Shown here piece by piece: positions 35,156 to 44,837 of a DNA stretch of 64,000 nucleotides; positions within the stretch are counted from its first letter, which is position 1, and every line of letters starts with the position of its first letter. The translations under genes were made by a program, and so were the position numbers. The stretch is from assembly GCA_034401795.1 (NCBI GenBank), contig CM067372.1, forward strand, positions 40,308,929 to 40,372,928, read 5' to 3'. The notes beneath the pieces were generated by a model, which was not told the DNA's origin, did no database searches, and saw nothing but the letters and a program-made list of their open reading frames with translations. The stretch comes from Chaetoderma sp. LZ-2023a (lineage: Eukaryota > Mollusca > Caudofoveata > Chaetodermatida > Chaetodermatidae).

Positions 35156-35651
35156 ACTCTGCCGCCAACAAATCAGCTATAAGACTATCCTGACTCTCTG
35201 CAGTAGCAGTGGGGACCCCGGTAAGACACTGAATCAGCTTGGCATGTCCTACAGCTCCTATACACGCTGCCAACATGCACATCCAAGGGCTGGATGGTTC
35301 CTCAGCGCATCCTTTTTCCAGCTTGTAGTATCGCAGAGCCTTGTTCAGCTCTGAGTCAGGTGAGGCCATGGTGGTCTGCAATTGCTGGAACACATCTGAC
35401 AGATGCTCCCGATCCTTGTAGAAACCGTTAGCTCGCAGGAGCTGCTCAATGATACTCCCGGCCATGATAAGGTATTCGAGGAAGCAGATATGTCCCTTAC
35501 CAAATCCTAGATAGAGCTTCACAGCTGTCAGCTCCTCTGTCAGTTCAGCACTGGAGAGCTGAGTGAGCTCATCTGGTGTTTTCTTGTTGTAGTCATTCAA
35601 CTCCCTCCGGAAGACATCATAGTACTTCTCGCATAGCGTGAGCCCGAACAT
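35154..35651 (-). CDS. intact 165-aa Polinton protein, function unknown
   Basis: A complete frame with no stop, one of the few intact genes of the element. It is mostly helical, with FGKGHICFLEYLIMAGSIIE about one third in, DREHLSDVFQQLQTTM in the middle, and a short hydrophobic segment (MCMLAACIGAVGHAK) near the end. It converges with the capsid gene and its start lies 30 bp from the divergent gene at 35681. By position it may be a structural or assembly factor, but I do not recognise the family. Confidence 0.6.
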   Translation of the reverse strand: MFGLTLCEKYYDVFRRELNDYNKKTPDELTQLSSAELTEELTAVKLYLGFGKGHICFLEYLIMAGSIIEQLLRANGFYKDREHLSDVFQQLQTTMASPDSELNKALRYYKLEKGCAEEPSSPWMCMLAACIGAVGHAKLIQCLTGVPTATAESQDSLIADLLAAE

Positions 35652-35680
35652 GTTTAAGATATCTCAATATAGAGATGACT

Positions 35681-35821
35681 ATGCCTGAGTACCAACCAGG
35701 ACACCTGGCAGATGCAGACTGGGAAGATCTTATTAGCTCTCTCGACAGAGAACACAGATGTTTAACCACGTTGTATACTCAGTGCTTAAACAATGATGTC
35801 AACAGTACAGATCGTGAATAA
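35681..35821 (+). CDS. 46-codon acidic small ORF
   Basis: The ATG at 35681 opens MPEYQPGHLADADWEDLISS and the frame ends TAA at 35819, immediately followed by the ATG of the next gene (35822). It is divergent from the intact gene at 35154-35651. Acidic and Trp-containing; function unknown. The compact, stop-start junction supports it being real. Confidence 0.45.
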   Translation: MPEYQPGHLADADWEDLISSLDREHRCLTTLYTQCLNNDVNSTDRE

Positions 35822-36192
35822 ATGCCCGAGAGCCAGCGAGTCTTCAGAAGGTGGAGAACCTGCTGCGAAAAAAGACACAGAAGTTACTGACCAAAGCAAA
35901 CCCTCTGGCAGTCCATGTCACCACTAACGTGGCGGCGAATGTGGCCATGGTGAAGATGACAGGTAGAAATGAGGTTCTTTCTGCCGCCACTGCGGCTGTC
36001 CTCACTACAGTGGTGAGTGGGGTGGCCGAGCACTGTCGCGGAATAACTCACCCCATCCCAAAGATTGCCATCAGTGGTGCCTCCTACACTGCCGCTGCCA
36101 AGATCATGGGTGAACGTGTTACACTAATGGAGGCCACGGTTCTAGGGCTAGCAACGAGTGCAGTGGCTGAGATCATGGTCGCCTACATTTAA
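35822..36192 (+). pseudogene. small Ala/Val-rich hydrophobic Polinton protein (frameshifted start)
   Basis: The start (MPESQRVFRR) and the long body (from VENLLRKKTQKLLTKANPLA at 35851) are in different frames, so a one-base slip near 35850 is likely. The body is a basic N-terminus followed by repeated hydrophobic segments (VAANVAMVKMTG, AATAAVLTTVVSGVAEH, TVLGLATSAVAEIMVAYI). This composition suits a membrane or lipid-interacting small protein. No family recognised. Confidence 0.5.
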
Positions 36193-36211
36193 AACATCTG
36201 AATAGTGAGAG

Positions 36212-36445
36212 ATGGATCACGAGACCCCTGCAGCATATGAGGCATGACATGCCAGAGGGTGGTGTGTAACCCATAGTCGAGGATTGCCAATGCTCGGGAA
36301 TGGTGGACCGCCCACAAGGCGTGCCCCTGCAGAGAGGGCCAGTACCCTGAGCACTGCTACTTATTCCCTTGGCCGACTGCGTGGTCATCCTATGCCCAAC
36401 TATTTCACTGGCCGTATGACTAGTAGGTTTAAGCCATCTATATAG
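36212..36445 (+). pseudogene. small basic, Pro/Arg-rich protein with one TGA
   Basis: A 77-codon frame from the ATG at 36212 to TAG at 36443, broken by a TGA after 11 codons. The C-terminal half is Arg-rich (TRRAPAERASTLSTATYS, GRLRGHPMPNYFTGRMTSRF). It lies 19 bp after the previous gene and 4 bp before the next ATG, so it fits a packed gene row. A nucleic-acid-condensing role is possible by composition only. Confidence 0.4.
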
Positions 36446-36449
36446 CACT

Positions 36450-36989
36450 ATGCCTCTGGCACGCACAGACCTAGGTGATCTTGCTCACTTGGGCGAGAAA
36501 TGCCTCGGTTCAGAGGACACTGTTGCCCCTATCTTCTTCCTAGACTTCGACGATGAGGATGGTTTCGACGATGAGGAGGGCTCCGACGATGAGGCTGGAG
36601 TCGCCAAGGTTATTGCTGAGGCCTTTGCTGAGGAATGCCTTGGTTCAGAGGACACTGTTGCCTTCCTAGAGTTCACTGATATGGTAGGACAATCAGCCAT
36701 TAACAAGGCCAAGACTGTATACAAGATGGGCATCAAGGAAATTAGCCTGCTCAACGTGTCATCGCTGACAGACTGTCGCAGCTGTCGCAACTTTGTTTTC
36801 AATCATCAGAAGGCTGAGGAACTTCGTCCGTGGTCTCCGCTACTTCGTCTGATGCTTGAGGACCTTCGTCAGAAGCTTGATGAGCTTCGTCAGAAGCTTG
36901 AGGAACTTCGTCATTTTCATCAGAAGCATGTAGCTTCTCTGTCACTTAAAATGTTGCTTAAACTCTTCCCACTGAGGGTCAGATGGTAG
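36450..36989 (+). CDS. acidic Polinton protein with internal duplication
   Basis: From the ATG at 36450 the protein has two copies of ECLGSEDTVA-type sequence (about residues 17-26 and 62-71) separated by an Asp/Glu-rich stretch (DFDDEDGFDDEEGSDDEAG). A helical part (MVGQSAINKAKTVYKMGIKE) follows. The last ~60 codons (LRQKLDELRQKLEELRH) are antisense to a Ser-Asp-Glu repeat of the opposite gene and may not belong to this protein, so the true end may be near 36800-36850. Function unknown. Confidence 0.45.
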   Translation: MPLARTDLGDLAHLGEKCLGSEDTVAPIFFLDFDDEDGFDDEEGSDDEAGVAKVIAEAFAEECLGSEDTVAFLEFTDMVGQSAINKAKTVYKMGIKEISLLNVSSLTDCRSCRNFVFNHQKAEELRPWSPLLRLMLEDLRQKLDELRQKLEELRHFHQKHVASLSLKMLLKLFPLRVRW

Positions 36990-37704
36990 GACTTCCTTCT
37001 TCTGGAACTTCTTATGGAAGACCCACTTTAGCCATGCACGACTAGCATCGTGCCTGCGAGTGGATTTGATGAGGTAGTCCTGGTAGTTATCTGGGAATTT
37101 CAGAAATGCTGGCAGATTACTGGCGAATCTCCTGCGCCCTCTTTCGTTGAAGATGTGCTCAACAGCCTCCTTGTGGCCAACAGTGAGCCCCTCCTGAGTA
37201 AATTCTGCATGACTGGTGTCGTGGCTCTCTGTTACAGTGGCGCTAACCTCCTCCCTGAAGTAGTTATTTGTTCCAGACTGGAGGCCATCCAGCAAATCTC
37301 GCTCTTCCTGGCTATGGATGCTAAATACGGCATCCCACTTCCCGACCATTAGTAGATCTTTGGGTTCGACCCTCACCCTTTGGAGAGCTAGAATAACAGG
37401 ACTGTTGGCTTGGGCCACAGGTAGGTTGAGTGCCCTGCCCTGGGTGCTGTTAAACTTCCGGTAGAGTATCTGAGTCAGGAGTTCTTTTGTACTACGAGCT
37501 TATGCTCCTTCCTCTATGGTGGCCAGTATCTTCGCATCAGACGGAGGTGTGACCTTGGCTCGCTCGTGTATAATGTTGATGTCACGAAGCAGTCCTTGGA
37601 CCCTGTCAGAGTGGAACAGTGCACGCCGTGGCTGTCGTGCTGACTGTCATGCCGACTTGTCCTGCTGCCTATAGACAATCTGCTGGAGAACTTTACCGAA
37701 CATG
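36799..37704 (-). pseudogene. Polinton protein with acidic SDE-repeat tail (broken)
   Basis: The frame begins MFGKVLQQIVYRQQDKSA at 37704, with a TGA soon after and a TAA near 37500. It then runs open (37418-36942: VILALQRVRVEPKDLLMVG, WLKWVFHKKFQKKEVLP) to EEFKQHFK. A shift there leads into a tail of repeats (VPQASDEAHQASDE) ending TGA at 36799. The gene diverges from the capsid-like gene at 37743 with only 38 bp between starts. Unknown family; the acidic repeat tail resembles intrinsically disordered viral structural proteins only in composition. Confidence 0.5.
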
Positions 37705-37742
37705 GCAGCCGCTTAAAACCTCTATATACCCAGACCTTAAAC

Positions 37743-38804
37743 ATGCTGCAGTATGTGCAACATCCAGATGGGGCCATTGAACCCGCGACATCGCACCGCA
37801 CTGATCCTTGGAAGGACCGCCTGATGGTCATTTGACCCAGTATACACGATGAGAACCCATTGTCCGCTGCTGGGAAGTACATCGACTTTACAATCTCAGC
37901 ACAGATCCACGAGATCAGGAGCATGACACTCAAGTTCAAGCTTCAGAGCACAACAGAGCGGATGGTAGAGGTCCCGCATGTTCTGAACAGGTGGGAGATC
38001 GTGCAGAGCAACAGCACTGTGGATACCACCTATGTGAACGATGAGTACCAAGTCCTAGGTCCGCTGGCTCATGGACCAACCTTCTATGCGAAGGGAAAGG
38101 GGTACTATGATGGGTTCACGGAATTCAAACTACAGGTAGGTGTCGAGATGCCCGTGGTAGTTCCACTGTTAGCCCTCCTCTAGAACACACATGTGAATCC
38201 GACTGCCATGCACGATAGGCTGTTCCTCCATGTGTAGACTACGCAGCTCGCAGATGTGACGATGAATGCTCCAAGACTTCATGTCTGGCATGACAAGAAT
38301 GACCAGGAGCTGAAGCAAACGGGTTCCAAACAGCGGATCGTGCATGTGGAGCGAGAACACCAGCAGGTCCAAGCCACAGCTAACCAATCGGTAGAGCTGA
38401 CATTGCATCATGGTGTATTGGACTGTGTCGCTGTTGCAGTCCTGGTTCAGAAGGGAGGAGTCATCCAGCAGGTGGATACGATGGATGACTTCAAGCTTGT
38501 GGTTGCTGGGACCAATGTTCTTGGTGAGGTACGTGAGCTGGCTGATTGCCAACTCTACGGACAAAGAACTAAGTCATATGTGTTTCTGTGACTAACAAGT
38601 GGAAGCGACGACCTCGAGTCGGTACTCGAGGGCCGTCACCACCTCGGGGGCAGGGACATCCCACCAAATCATGGCAACTGGCTCAGCTTCAACATCGGAA
38701 ACATAATAGCTGGGACTCACTCATTAGGTGTGATGGTACTTTACTTTGGCTATGCTAAGGCATGCGTGTCGAACACATCAGGTATTCAGCTTGAGCGTGC
38801 ATAG
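37743..38804 (+). pseudogene. capsid-like Polinton protein, four in-frame stops, no frameshift
   Basis: A single 353-codon frame runs from the ATG at 37743 to TAG at 38802, with TGA at 37833, TAG at 38181, TAG near 38232 and TGA at 38589. Strand-rich segments dominate: GKYIDFTISAQIHEIRSM, STVDTTYVNDEYQVLGPL, YYDGFTEFKLQV, then RIVHVEREHQQVQATANQSV, TMDDFKLVVAGTNVLGEV and near the end NWLSFNIGNIIAGTHSLGV. The beta-rich pattern and place in the capsid cluster point to the minor capsid (penton-type, PX) protein, inferred and not aligned. Each premature stop is one transition away from CGA, CAG or TGG. Confidence 0.5.
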
Positions 38805-39130
38805 AGCATGACTCCTGTCATCACAGCTGCAACTGCCACCACTACTATAAGCTCTGCTGTCTTCTGACCTGTCGATGCTTCATAGTCGAGCGTTGGCTCA
38901 GATATGTTTACAGCATTGTAGTACACATCGAGATTCTCATCTGCCTCTTCGATGCTCTGGTCGGCCTGAGCTCGGAGTTGTCGTCAGCGTGCCCCCCTCT
39001 GGCGCATATGCACGAGTGCTTTGCTGTACTCAAACTTCTCCTTAGACAGCGTCTCCATCACCTGGTTATGACGCTCACGCTTGACCTCTGCCACCTTCTT
39101 GTTGGTGAAGCTGAGTCCCCAGTTCGCTAT
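38786..39130 (-). pseudogene. small Polinton protein with C-terminal membrane anchor
   Basis: A 115-codon minus-strand frame. The start codon position reads ATA (39130-39128) in the context ATAGCGAACTGG, one transition from ATG. It has a charged helical middle (VAEVKRERHNQVMETLSKEK), one in-frame TGA near its middle, and ends with TAELIVVVAVAAVMTGVMLY, a convincing membrane segment. It overlaps the end of the capsid-like gene by 19 bp, tail to tail. Unknown function; too short for automatic calling. Confidence 0.5.
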
Positions 39131-39185
39131 AGACTACAGTTTAAAGCTACTATATAGCTGCCCCCAGCGATGGATCCCCAGAGCG

Positions 39186-39560
39186 ATGTATGAACCAGAG
39201 GCTTATGAAGATCCAGGCGAGGATATAGATGATGAGGACCTTGAGTTTGATGATGTAGAGCCTGAATCCTGCAAGCTAGTACACAGAACGAAAGAAATCT
39301 ATCACACTTACGTAAAAGGTTCTATCGGTCTGCTGGCAGCAGTTGGGGCTCTGATCTCTCTGTTCACAATGAAGGCTGGCGAAACGGTCAGCAAGATCGC
39401 CAACAATGCTCTCCATGATGTGGAGAGGATTACTGAAGCCATACCAGCCATCGCCTCAGGAGTAGGTATGTTCTTCGGAGTCACAGGCCCTTGGCTACCA
39501 TACGTTGCCATAGCACTCACGGCCATCTGGGCCGGCAAACATTTAAGCCGTACTATATAA
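39186..39560 (+). CDS. acidic/hydrophobic small Polinton protein
   Basis: From the ATG at 39186 the protein is 124 residues: an acidic N-terminus (DPGEDIDDEDLEFDDVEPE) and two glycine-rich hydrophobic segments (GSIGLLAAVGALISLF and AIASGVGMFFGVTGPWLP). Predicted to sit in a membrane. The next gene starts 3 bp after its stop. The upstream open frame from 39081 is antisense to the neighbour and probably not part of it. Function unknown. Confidence 0.5.
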   Translation: MYEPEAYEDPGEDIDDEDLEFDDVEPESCKLVHRTKEIYHTYVKGSIGLLAAVGALISLFTMKAGETVSKIANNALHDVERITEAIPAIASGVGMFFGVTGPWLPYVAIALTAIWAGKHLSRTI

Positions 39561-39562
39561 GG

Positions 39563-39808
39563 ATGGCGACTCTGTACAAACTGGTCAAGTCCCTTAACTT
39601 CCGAGGGTTGGTTGATAAACTACCGTTCAGTGAGGATCCAGCAGAGATTAGACACCAATGTATGGAGGTGTTTGAGGAGGTCTTCAGTGATGGTCGAATG
39701 AATGATGGCTGTCTGTTCGTCTGTTTAGAGTTCACACAGGCCGTGCATGACAGGACGGGTGTGGACGTCAGTGATGAAATCCGGGAGTTTATCAACCATC
39801 TTTCCTGA
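39563..39808 (+). CDS. intact 81-aa Polinton protein before the integrase
   Basis: The ATG at 39563 follows the previous stop by 3 bp. The reading frame MATLYKLVKSLNFRGLVD ends with DVSDEIREFINHLS and overlaps the presumed integrase start by a few bases in another frame. Charged, soluble, helical. The tight junctions and lack of stops support a true gene. No family recognised. Confidence 0.55.
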   Translation: MATLYKLVKSLNFRGLVDKLPFSEDPAEIRHQCMEVFEEVFSDGRMNDGCLFVCLEFTQAVHDRTGVDVSDEIREFINHLS

Positions 39809-40775
39809 GGCACTCTCCTATCAGCCTGCTAGATATTACCATGAGCCCCCTCAACTACTCGAGGCTGCACATCGCACGGACCACAACTTTACATTGGAGA
39901 GAGTTAGCCAGTGGCTCAGCTGCCAGGCGATGTGGCAGATATACAGACCTCGTCCACGGCACATCAGGCATATCCATTTTGATGAAACTGTCCTGAACAG
40001 AGTTTACCAGGCAGATGTGCTATTCCTTCCACACGACTAAGTTGGTCATAAGACCTACAAGTATGCCCTCACCATCGTCGATGTCACCAGCAGGTACAAG
40101 GCGGCAGTACCGCTCACAGACAAGTCAGCTGGCCAGGTGGCCCAGGCATTCCAGGGTGTCTACGAGGCTTTGGAAAATCCCCTCCAGTAGCCAGAATTGT
40201 TGCAGGTGGATGAGAGTAAGGAGTTCAGAGGTGAGACTGCAGCCCCCATGCAGAAACACGGTGTGGCAGTTAGGCGAGTCGACATAACCGTGCCCAGGCT
40301 ATCGTTGAGCAGTGGAATCGGACACTGGCAGAGAGACTGTTCCCACACCAATACGCCCAGGAAATGGCCACGCCGAGTGAACCTATGGGTGAGAGGGCTG
40401 CCTGCTGTGGTTGAGAGATCCAATGCCGAGGTTACTAGGCTAATCTGGAAGAAGCCGGTAGAGGCTATCATACACTCTGCTGTTGCCGGTCACAGCTCCA
40501 GAGGAGCTAACAAGGGAGAGGAGTGCCTACCACCTGATGCTCTGGTTTGGTACCTGTATGAGCCTGGTGAGCTGGAAGGTGGTCAACGGCGTGCAACAGA
40601 TCCGATCTGGTCGATAGATGTTCACAGGCTTGACAGGGATGTGGAGGCGGAGGGGCGGCCTAGACTGTACTACCTGGCACGCCAGCACAGAGTGCCTAGG
40701 CGACCATTTGTCATAAAAGAGCTTCAGCTAGTCCCTGCAGACACACAGCTACCACCAGCTAGGGTGCTAACATGA
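39798..40775 (+). pseudogene. Polinton integrase (retroviral-type DDE), broken
   Basis: From about 39800 (FPEALSYQPARYYHEPPQLL) the frame runs through HHCC-like and core segments (MWQIYRPRPRHIRHIHFDE, QADVLFLPHD, YKYALTIVDVTSRYKAA, LLQVDESKEFRGE). It has TAA at 40038 and TAG at 40188. Between about 40285 and 40395 the conserved frame is shifted (VEQWNRTLAERLF, the catalytic-Glu helix), then returns to AEVTRLIWKKPVEAI and a C-terminal RPFVIKELQLVPAD, ending 40775. These are the landmarks of the c-type integrase that defines Polintons, which joins element ends to the target with 6-bp staggering. It converges with the polymerase. Confidence 0.85.
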
Positions 40776-40789
40776 TACTCAATGGGCTC

Positions 40790-43700
40790 GGTATGGACAC
40801 CATCTGGCAGTGTCCGAGTTTTTCCTACTCATACGTCGCCATACCCTGGTTGCTCATGTGTAGGCCTCAGTTTTTAGCCCTGTCCACCCCGCCATGTAAG
40901 GCACTGTAGAACCTCTGCCAAGAGACATCATTCTGCCGCCTTGACATTCCCTTAGCCAAGCACGTACTTGCAGCTGTGCTCTCCAAGTAGTAGCATTTGG
41001 AGCAGAGAGTGATGCCACGAGAGCCTTCGAACTCGAGCTTGAACAGTCCTGGAGTCAGTCCAGACCACTTGTCCCAAGCTAGCCAGTCCCGCTTATGAGC
41101 CTGGTACTCTGCTCACATCTCTTGGCGAATGATGTCATCGAGGTTGGAGCCTGCTATAGCGATATACGCAGAGTCAGTGTCCATCTGCAGGTACTCAAAG
41201 CTTTCACGAGCTACATAACGATTGAGGAAGTCGTAGTAGAACTCCAGCATTCGCAGCTTCGCGAGCTCATAAACGGCTATCCCCACCTGGAAGGGCCTTC
41301 GAATAGTGATTCCCGGCTTGTGACTCTGGAGCTCGTATGACTCACCGATTGCCTCGAGATCTTCGAACCATGCACTACGCAGGGCCTTGTCTACCATGCC
41401 TTCATCCTTCATGAAGCTGGTGTTGCTATGACGTTCTAGGGCCTCGATGAGCTTCCCGTAGGCACTGTTGCCGAGGAGTTTGAAGAGATCTGCCAAGAGC
41501 GCTTTGCTCTTATCTACATCTCCCGAGCAGCGGGCCTCCGTAACATTCTCCATGAACCACTCGAATGGGCGCTTGGCCTCATAGTCTATGGTGCGGTATA
41601 CTGCAGTGATCGCCAAGCCATGGGTTATATACCACTTGAGTGTCGGTGCATACAGCAGCCGCTTCTTGCCAGAGATAGCACCGACCAGCTTCTGGGTGGT
41701 GGGACGCTTCCTCCCTGTGCGCCCTAGATATGCCAGCATCTCAGAAGAGATTGCCTCTACCGGAATCTCGCTGTTATAGAAGAGAGGAGGCCTTTCCTAA
41801 AACTGTGCCCACAGGGCCTTGGGGGCCTCTACATCCACCTCAGCAAACCGAAACCAGCTGTCTGCTAGGAGAGTCTCCCTAAAGCTAGCTACACCACTGG
41901 CACCGGACCAATGGCGCACTGCCTCCTTACCACATTGCATCTCTTTGGCCATCGTTGACAGGTACAGAGCATTTGCATCGTAGCCGAGTAGACGTTGGCA
42001 GCCACGCCCACTCTGGCAGATTCGAGTCACACTGGCCTCGTGGTATCTGGACCGCCAACAACAGCACCCTTCAGCATCTCGTAGGCTTCCTTTCCCAGTG
42101 AATAGAGAATAGCATCCAGCATATGCTGAGTGGTTCCACGTAGGAGATACTGCGGTGACACACCTGGGCGAGACACTCCGTCTTTGAGGACGTCTATTTC
42201 TCGTTCTGTGTAGAACTCCCACATCCACTCTAGGGCTTCAATGAATGGACTGACGTCCAGGTTGTTGTAGTATCACAGCCAGTTGGCGAATGTCCGCATT
42301 CCATGCTCGCTGAATATCAGGTTACACTGTTCCCACTCTGATCGAGTCAAGAGATAGCCACCCTTGCTGAGTAGTCAGGAAGCCCTGGATAGTTGAGCTT
42401 CTCATGTGTGTCCAACCATTCATACGGGAATCAGCTCTTCTGCTGTGTACACCCGTAAGCTTTGACCCATACCTCGTACGAGACACTGGGCGGAGGTTGT
42501 TCAGCACATCTAGAAACCGTAGCCCAGGTGTTATGAGGAACATGGTCTGACTAGCCTTCTTGGCGACTTTCACTGTAACTGTACTGCCAGTCAGCTCATC
42601 GACAAAGTACTTCCTGATGAGGTTCAGGTCATACCGCCCAGAGTTGAACCCCAGTACAGGCATTTGGTCACACCACTCGTTGATCAGTCACTGCTGTCGC
42701 TTTGGGAGCTTGTCCAGGTCTGTCGGTATGTACTGTGCCCTAACCCTTGTCTGGATTAGATATGCTCGCTGTTGGATCACCAGCATGAACTCTCTGATCA
42801 GTTCTTTGGGGTCAGGATTGCAAAGGTGAGTGGGCTCACTCATGGCGCCATCTAAGGAGCAGCCAACTGACTCTTGATCGTGAGAGTCTCCGTAAGATGC
42901 GTCTTGATACCATCTAGGAGTGCTTCGAAGTCGTAAACTATGAAGTGTGGGTATGGGACAGTCCAAACTCGTTTAGGGATGCTTGGACAGCGTTTTATAA
43001 AGCACTCCCACTGTACCACAAGCGTGCATCCAGATGCTCTCAGCTTCTCCTCTCTCAGGACTGTCTGGTGGTATCTTTGTTCGGCATCCTCACCTCGCTT
43101 GTGTTGTGGGTACCCATGCCAGTAACAGCCATGGAACTGGCAAACAGTGTTGGAGATCGGATCATAACCATCTACGGGAGCGCCTCGATCCAATGCTCAC
43201 CACCGTGCCCACACTCTACATGGTGTATGTGTACGCCTCTGTTTCTCGACGCATATTCGATCCAACGAGTAGCCCCTGAACTGGATGGTTGGTGTGGATA
43301 GATGGCTTTCTCATACACAGACTGTGGTGCCTCAACCTTCTCGCCAGGACACGCGATTGTTGTTTTGCTGCCTGTACATTGCTCAGCGTGGCATTGAAGA
43401 TTGCATGTCTTTGTAAACCTCTGCTGACAGTGACTGCAGACTAGTGTATGTGCCAGCTTGGAGATGTTCTTGATGTAGAAGGCGTGGTGGTCCCACACTC
43501 CGATCGATGGTCATGGTGTCACTGTAGTGAGCTGCTTGCCTGATCAAGTGCCAGGTGCCCTCTTCAGTTGGTTCATAGACGCAAATCCCGATCTTGGTGA
43601 AGAACTCTACCTTGCCCAGCTGATCCAGCGAGGTCTTGTGGACATCAGGTACTGTCACTGTCTTGCCATAGAACTGTGTGGCAAGCTCTCGCACAGGAGC

Positions 43701-44108
43701 TGTACTTCTATCAGCTCTCGCTCATCGGTGGACTGCTAGACATCTCCATAGACACATGTTGTCCCTGTAGGTGTCGAGGGCAGTCATACTCTTCTTTTGT
43801 CGTAGCCAGTCTGGGAGGAGGCCTGTCCCAATCAGAGGTTTGTGGTCGATGACAGCCCTGACCTCAACGTTGATTGATCGAACGAAAGCCCACTTGGTGT
43901 TGGGTCGATCGCTATTGTCTGTGTCGAGGCAGGCTTGCTCTCTTGCTGCCACCCAGTCCTGAGCTGCTCCTATCGTGTTCAGCCACAGGCTCTCTGGAGA
44001 ATTCTTGTGGAAGAGCATCACCCTAATGTTTTCGATGTGACGGATGCGATAGGTATGGGTGTAACGTAGGTAGAAGGCGTTCTGGACAGTCTGCTGGATC
44101 TTTTGCAT
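40790..44108 (-). pseudogene. protein-primed DNA polymerase B (Polinton POLB), broken
   Basis: Segments in order on the minus strand: N-terminal region 44108-43383; a CCHH-type zinc-finger part (VCSHCQQRFTKTCNLQCHAE) at 43498-43172; exonuclease motif I with YDFEALL near 42930; exonuclease motif with LGFNSGRYDLNLIRKYF near 42650; polymerase motif A GYDANALYLST near 41970; motif B KLLGNSAYGK near 41450; motif C MDTDSAYIA near 41160. The C-terminus runs to about 40790. At least four frameshifts and several stops break it. It would replicate the element from protein-primed ends. Confidence 0.88.
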
Positions 44109-44273
44109 GATCTGGCCTGTGAGATCTCCTTCTAGACCTCTGAAGAATGTCTAGCATACTGACCGGCGTCCTCTATCCTCTGTCTCCCTTTCGCCAAGAT
44201 GCTGTTTGAGAATGTGCTCGCCTTCTCGCCTCATGCTCCGGGCTAAGGGTTCAGACCTTGGCCCCCTCATCAC

Positions 44274-44615
44274 TCACTTAGTGATCCTGCATAGGGGAGG
44301 TAAGTGCTCCAGTGGATGGTCCACCATCCCCCTTGCTACAGTCTTGGCTCGCAAGCTAGCAGTCACCTCCTCGTCCAACTGAAGAAGCTCACGGATCTGT
44401 TGCGCTTTCTTGTGGGGATTCCAAGGATCAACTTTGGTAAGTGCTGGAAACCTTCCCGTCTTCATTGCTTGGGTGAGTCGCTTCTGCCACTCCTCGGCAT
44501 GGGCCTGTTCAATCATCTGGAGCAGGTCGGCTTTCTTGGCCTTAGAGGCTACTCTAGGGCCAAATTGCTTTGCAACATCGCGAAGCTGTGCAACAGTAAT
44601 CATGGTGTATATCAC
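44274..44615 (-). CDS. SAP-like small protein upstream of POLB
   Basis: A 113-codon frame (or 109 from the second ATG). Its N-terminus, TVAQLRDVAKQFGPRVASKA then KADLLQMIEQA, has the helix-turn-helix spacing of a SAP-type DNA-binding motif (about residues 5-38). The rest is charged and helical (KKAQQIRELLQLDEEV). It is divergent in position to nothing and lies just upstream of the polymerase on the same strand. A DNA-binding or terminal-protein accessory role is inferred. Confidence 0.5.
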   Translation of the reverse strand: MIYTMITVAQLRDVAKQFGPRVASKAKKADLLQMIEQAHAEEWQKRLTQAMKTGRFPALTKVDPWNPHKKAQQIRELLQLDEEVTASLRAKTVARGMVDHPLEHLPPLCRITK

Positions 44616-44627
44616 TGTGGATGCCTG

Positions 44628-44837
44628 TCTCTAAATGGGCGTTCAGACCCTAGTATGTGTGGTTGATCACAAGGCGATCAGTACCTGGAACCTGTGGGGG
44701 GTCCATCAAGTCGATGTGATAGTGGATTCTTGTCTCTAAATGGGCGTTCAGACCCTATTATGTGTGGTTGATCACAAGGTGCTCAGTACCTGGAAAAACC
44801 TTTGTGTGGTCTGTCGTGTCGACGTGATACCGACGGA
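44628..44837. repeat. 105-bp tandem direct repeat in the Polinton right part
   Basis: TCTCTAAATGGGCGTTCAG occurs at 44628 and 44733, followed each time by TGTGTGGTTGATCACAAGG and AGTACCTGGAA. Two units, the second with a small insertion. Non-coding; may be regulatory. Confidence 0.85.

Noticed and set aside
35154..35354. C-terminal extension of the capsid candidate past 35155
   Set aside because: It overlaps an intact minus-strand gene and has no recognisable features; the natural stop was probably lost.
36800..36989. LRQKLDELRQKLEEL coiled coil as a certain part of the plus-strand protein
   Set aside because: It is antisense to a Ser-Asp-Glu repeat that fits the minus-strand gene better; left as doubtful in the entry.
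37743..38804. Alternative genetic code or stop readthrough in the Polinton
   Set aside because: Stops are of all three kinds and the polymerase and integrase also carry frameshifts, so decay explains them better.
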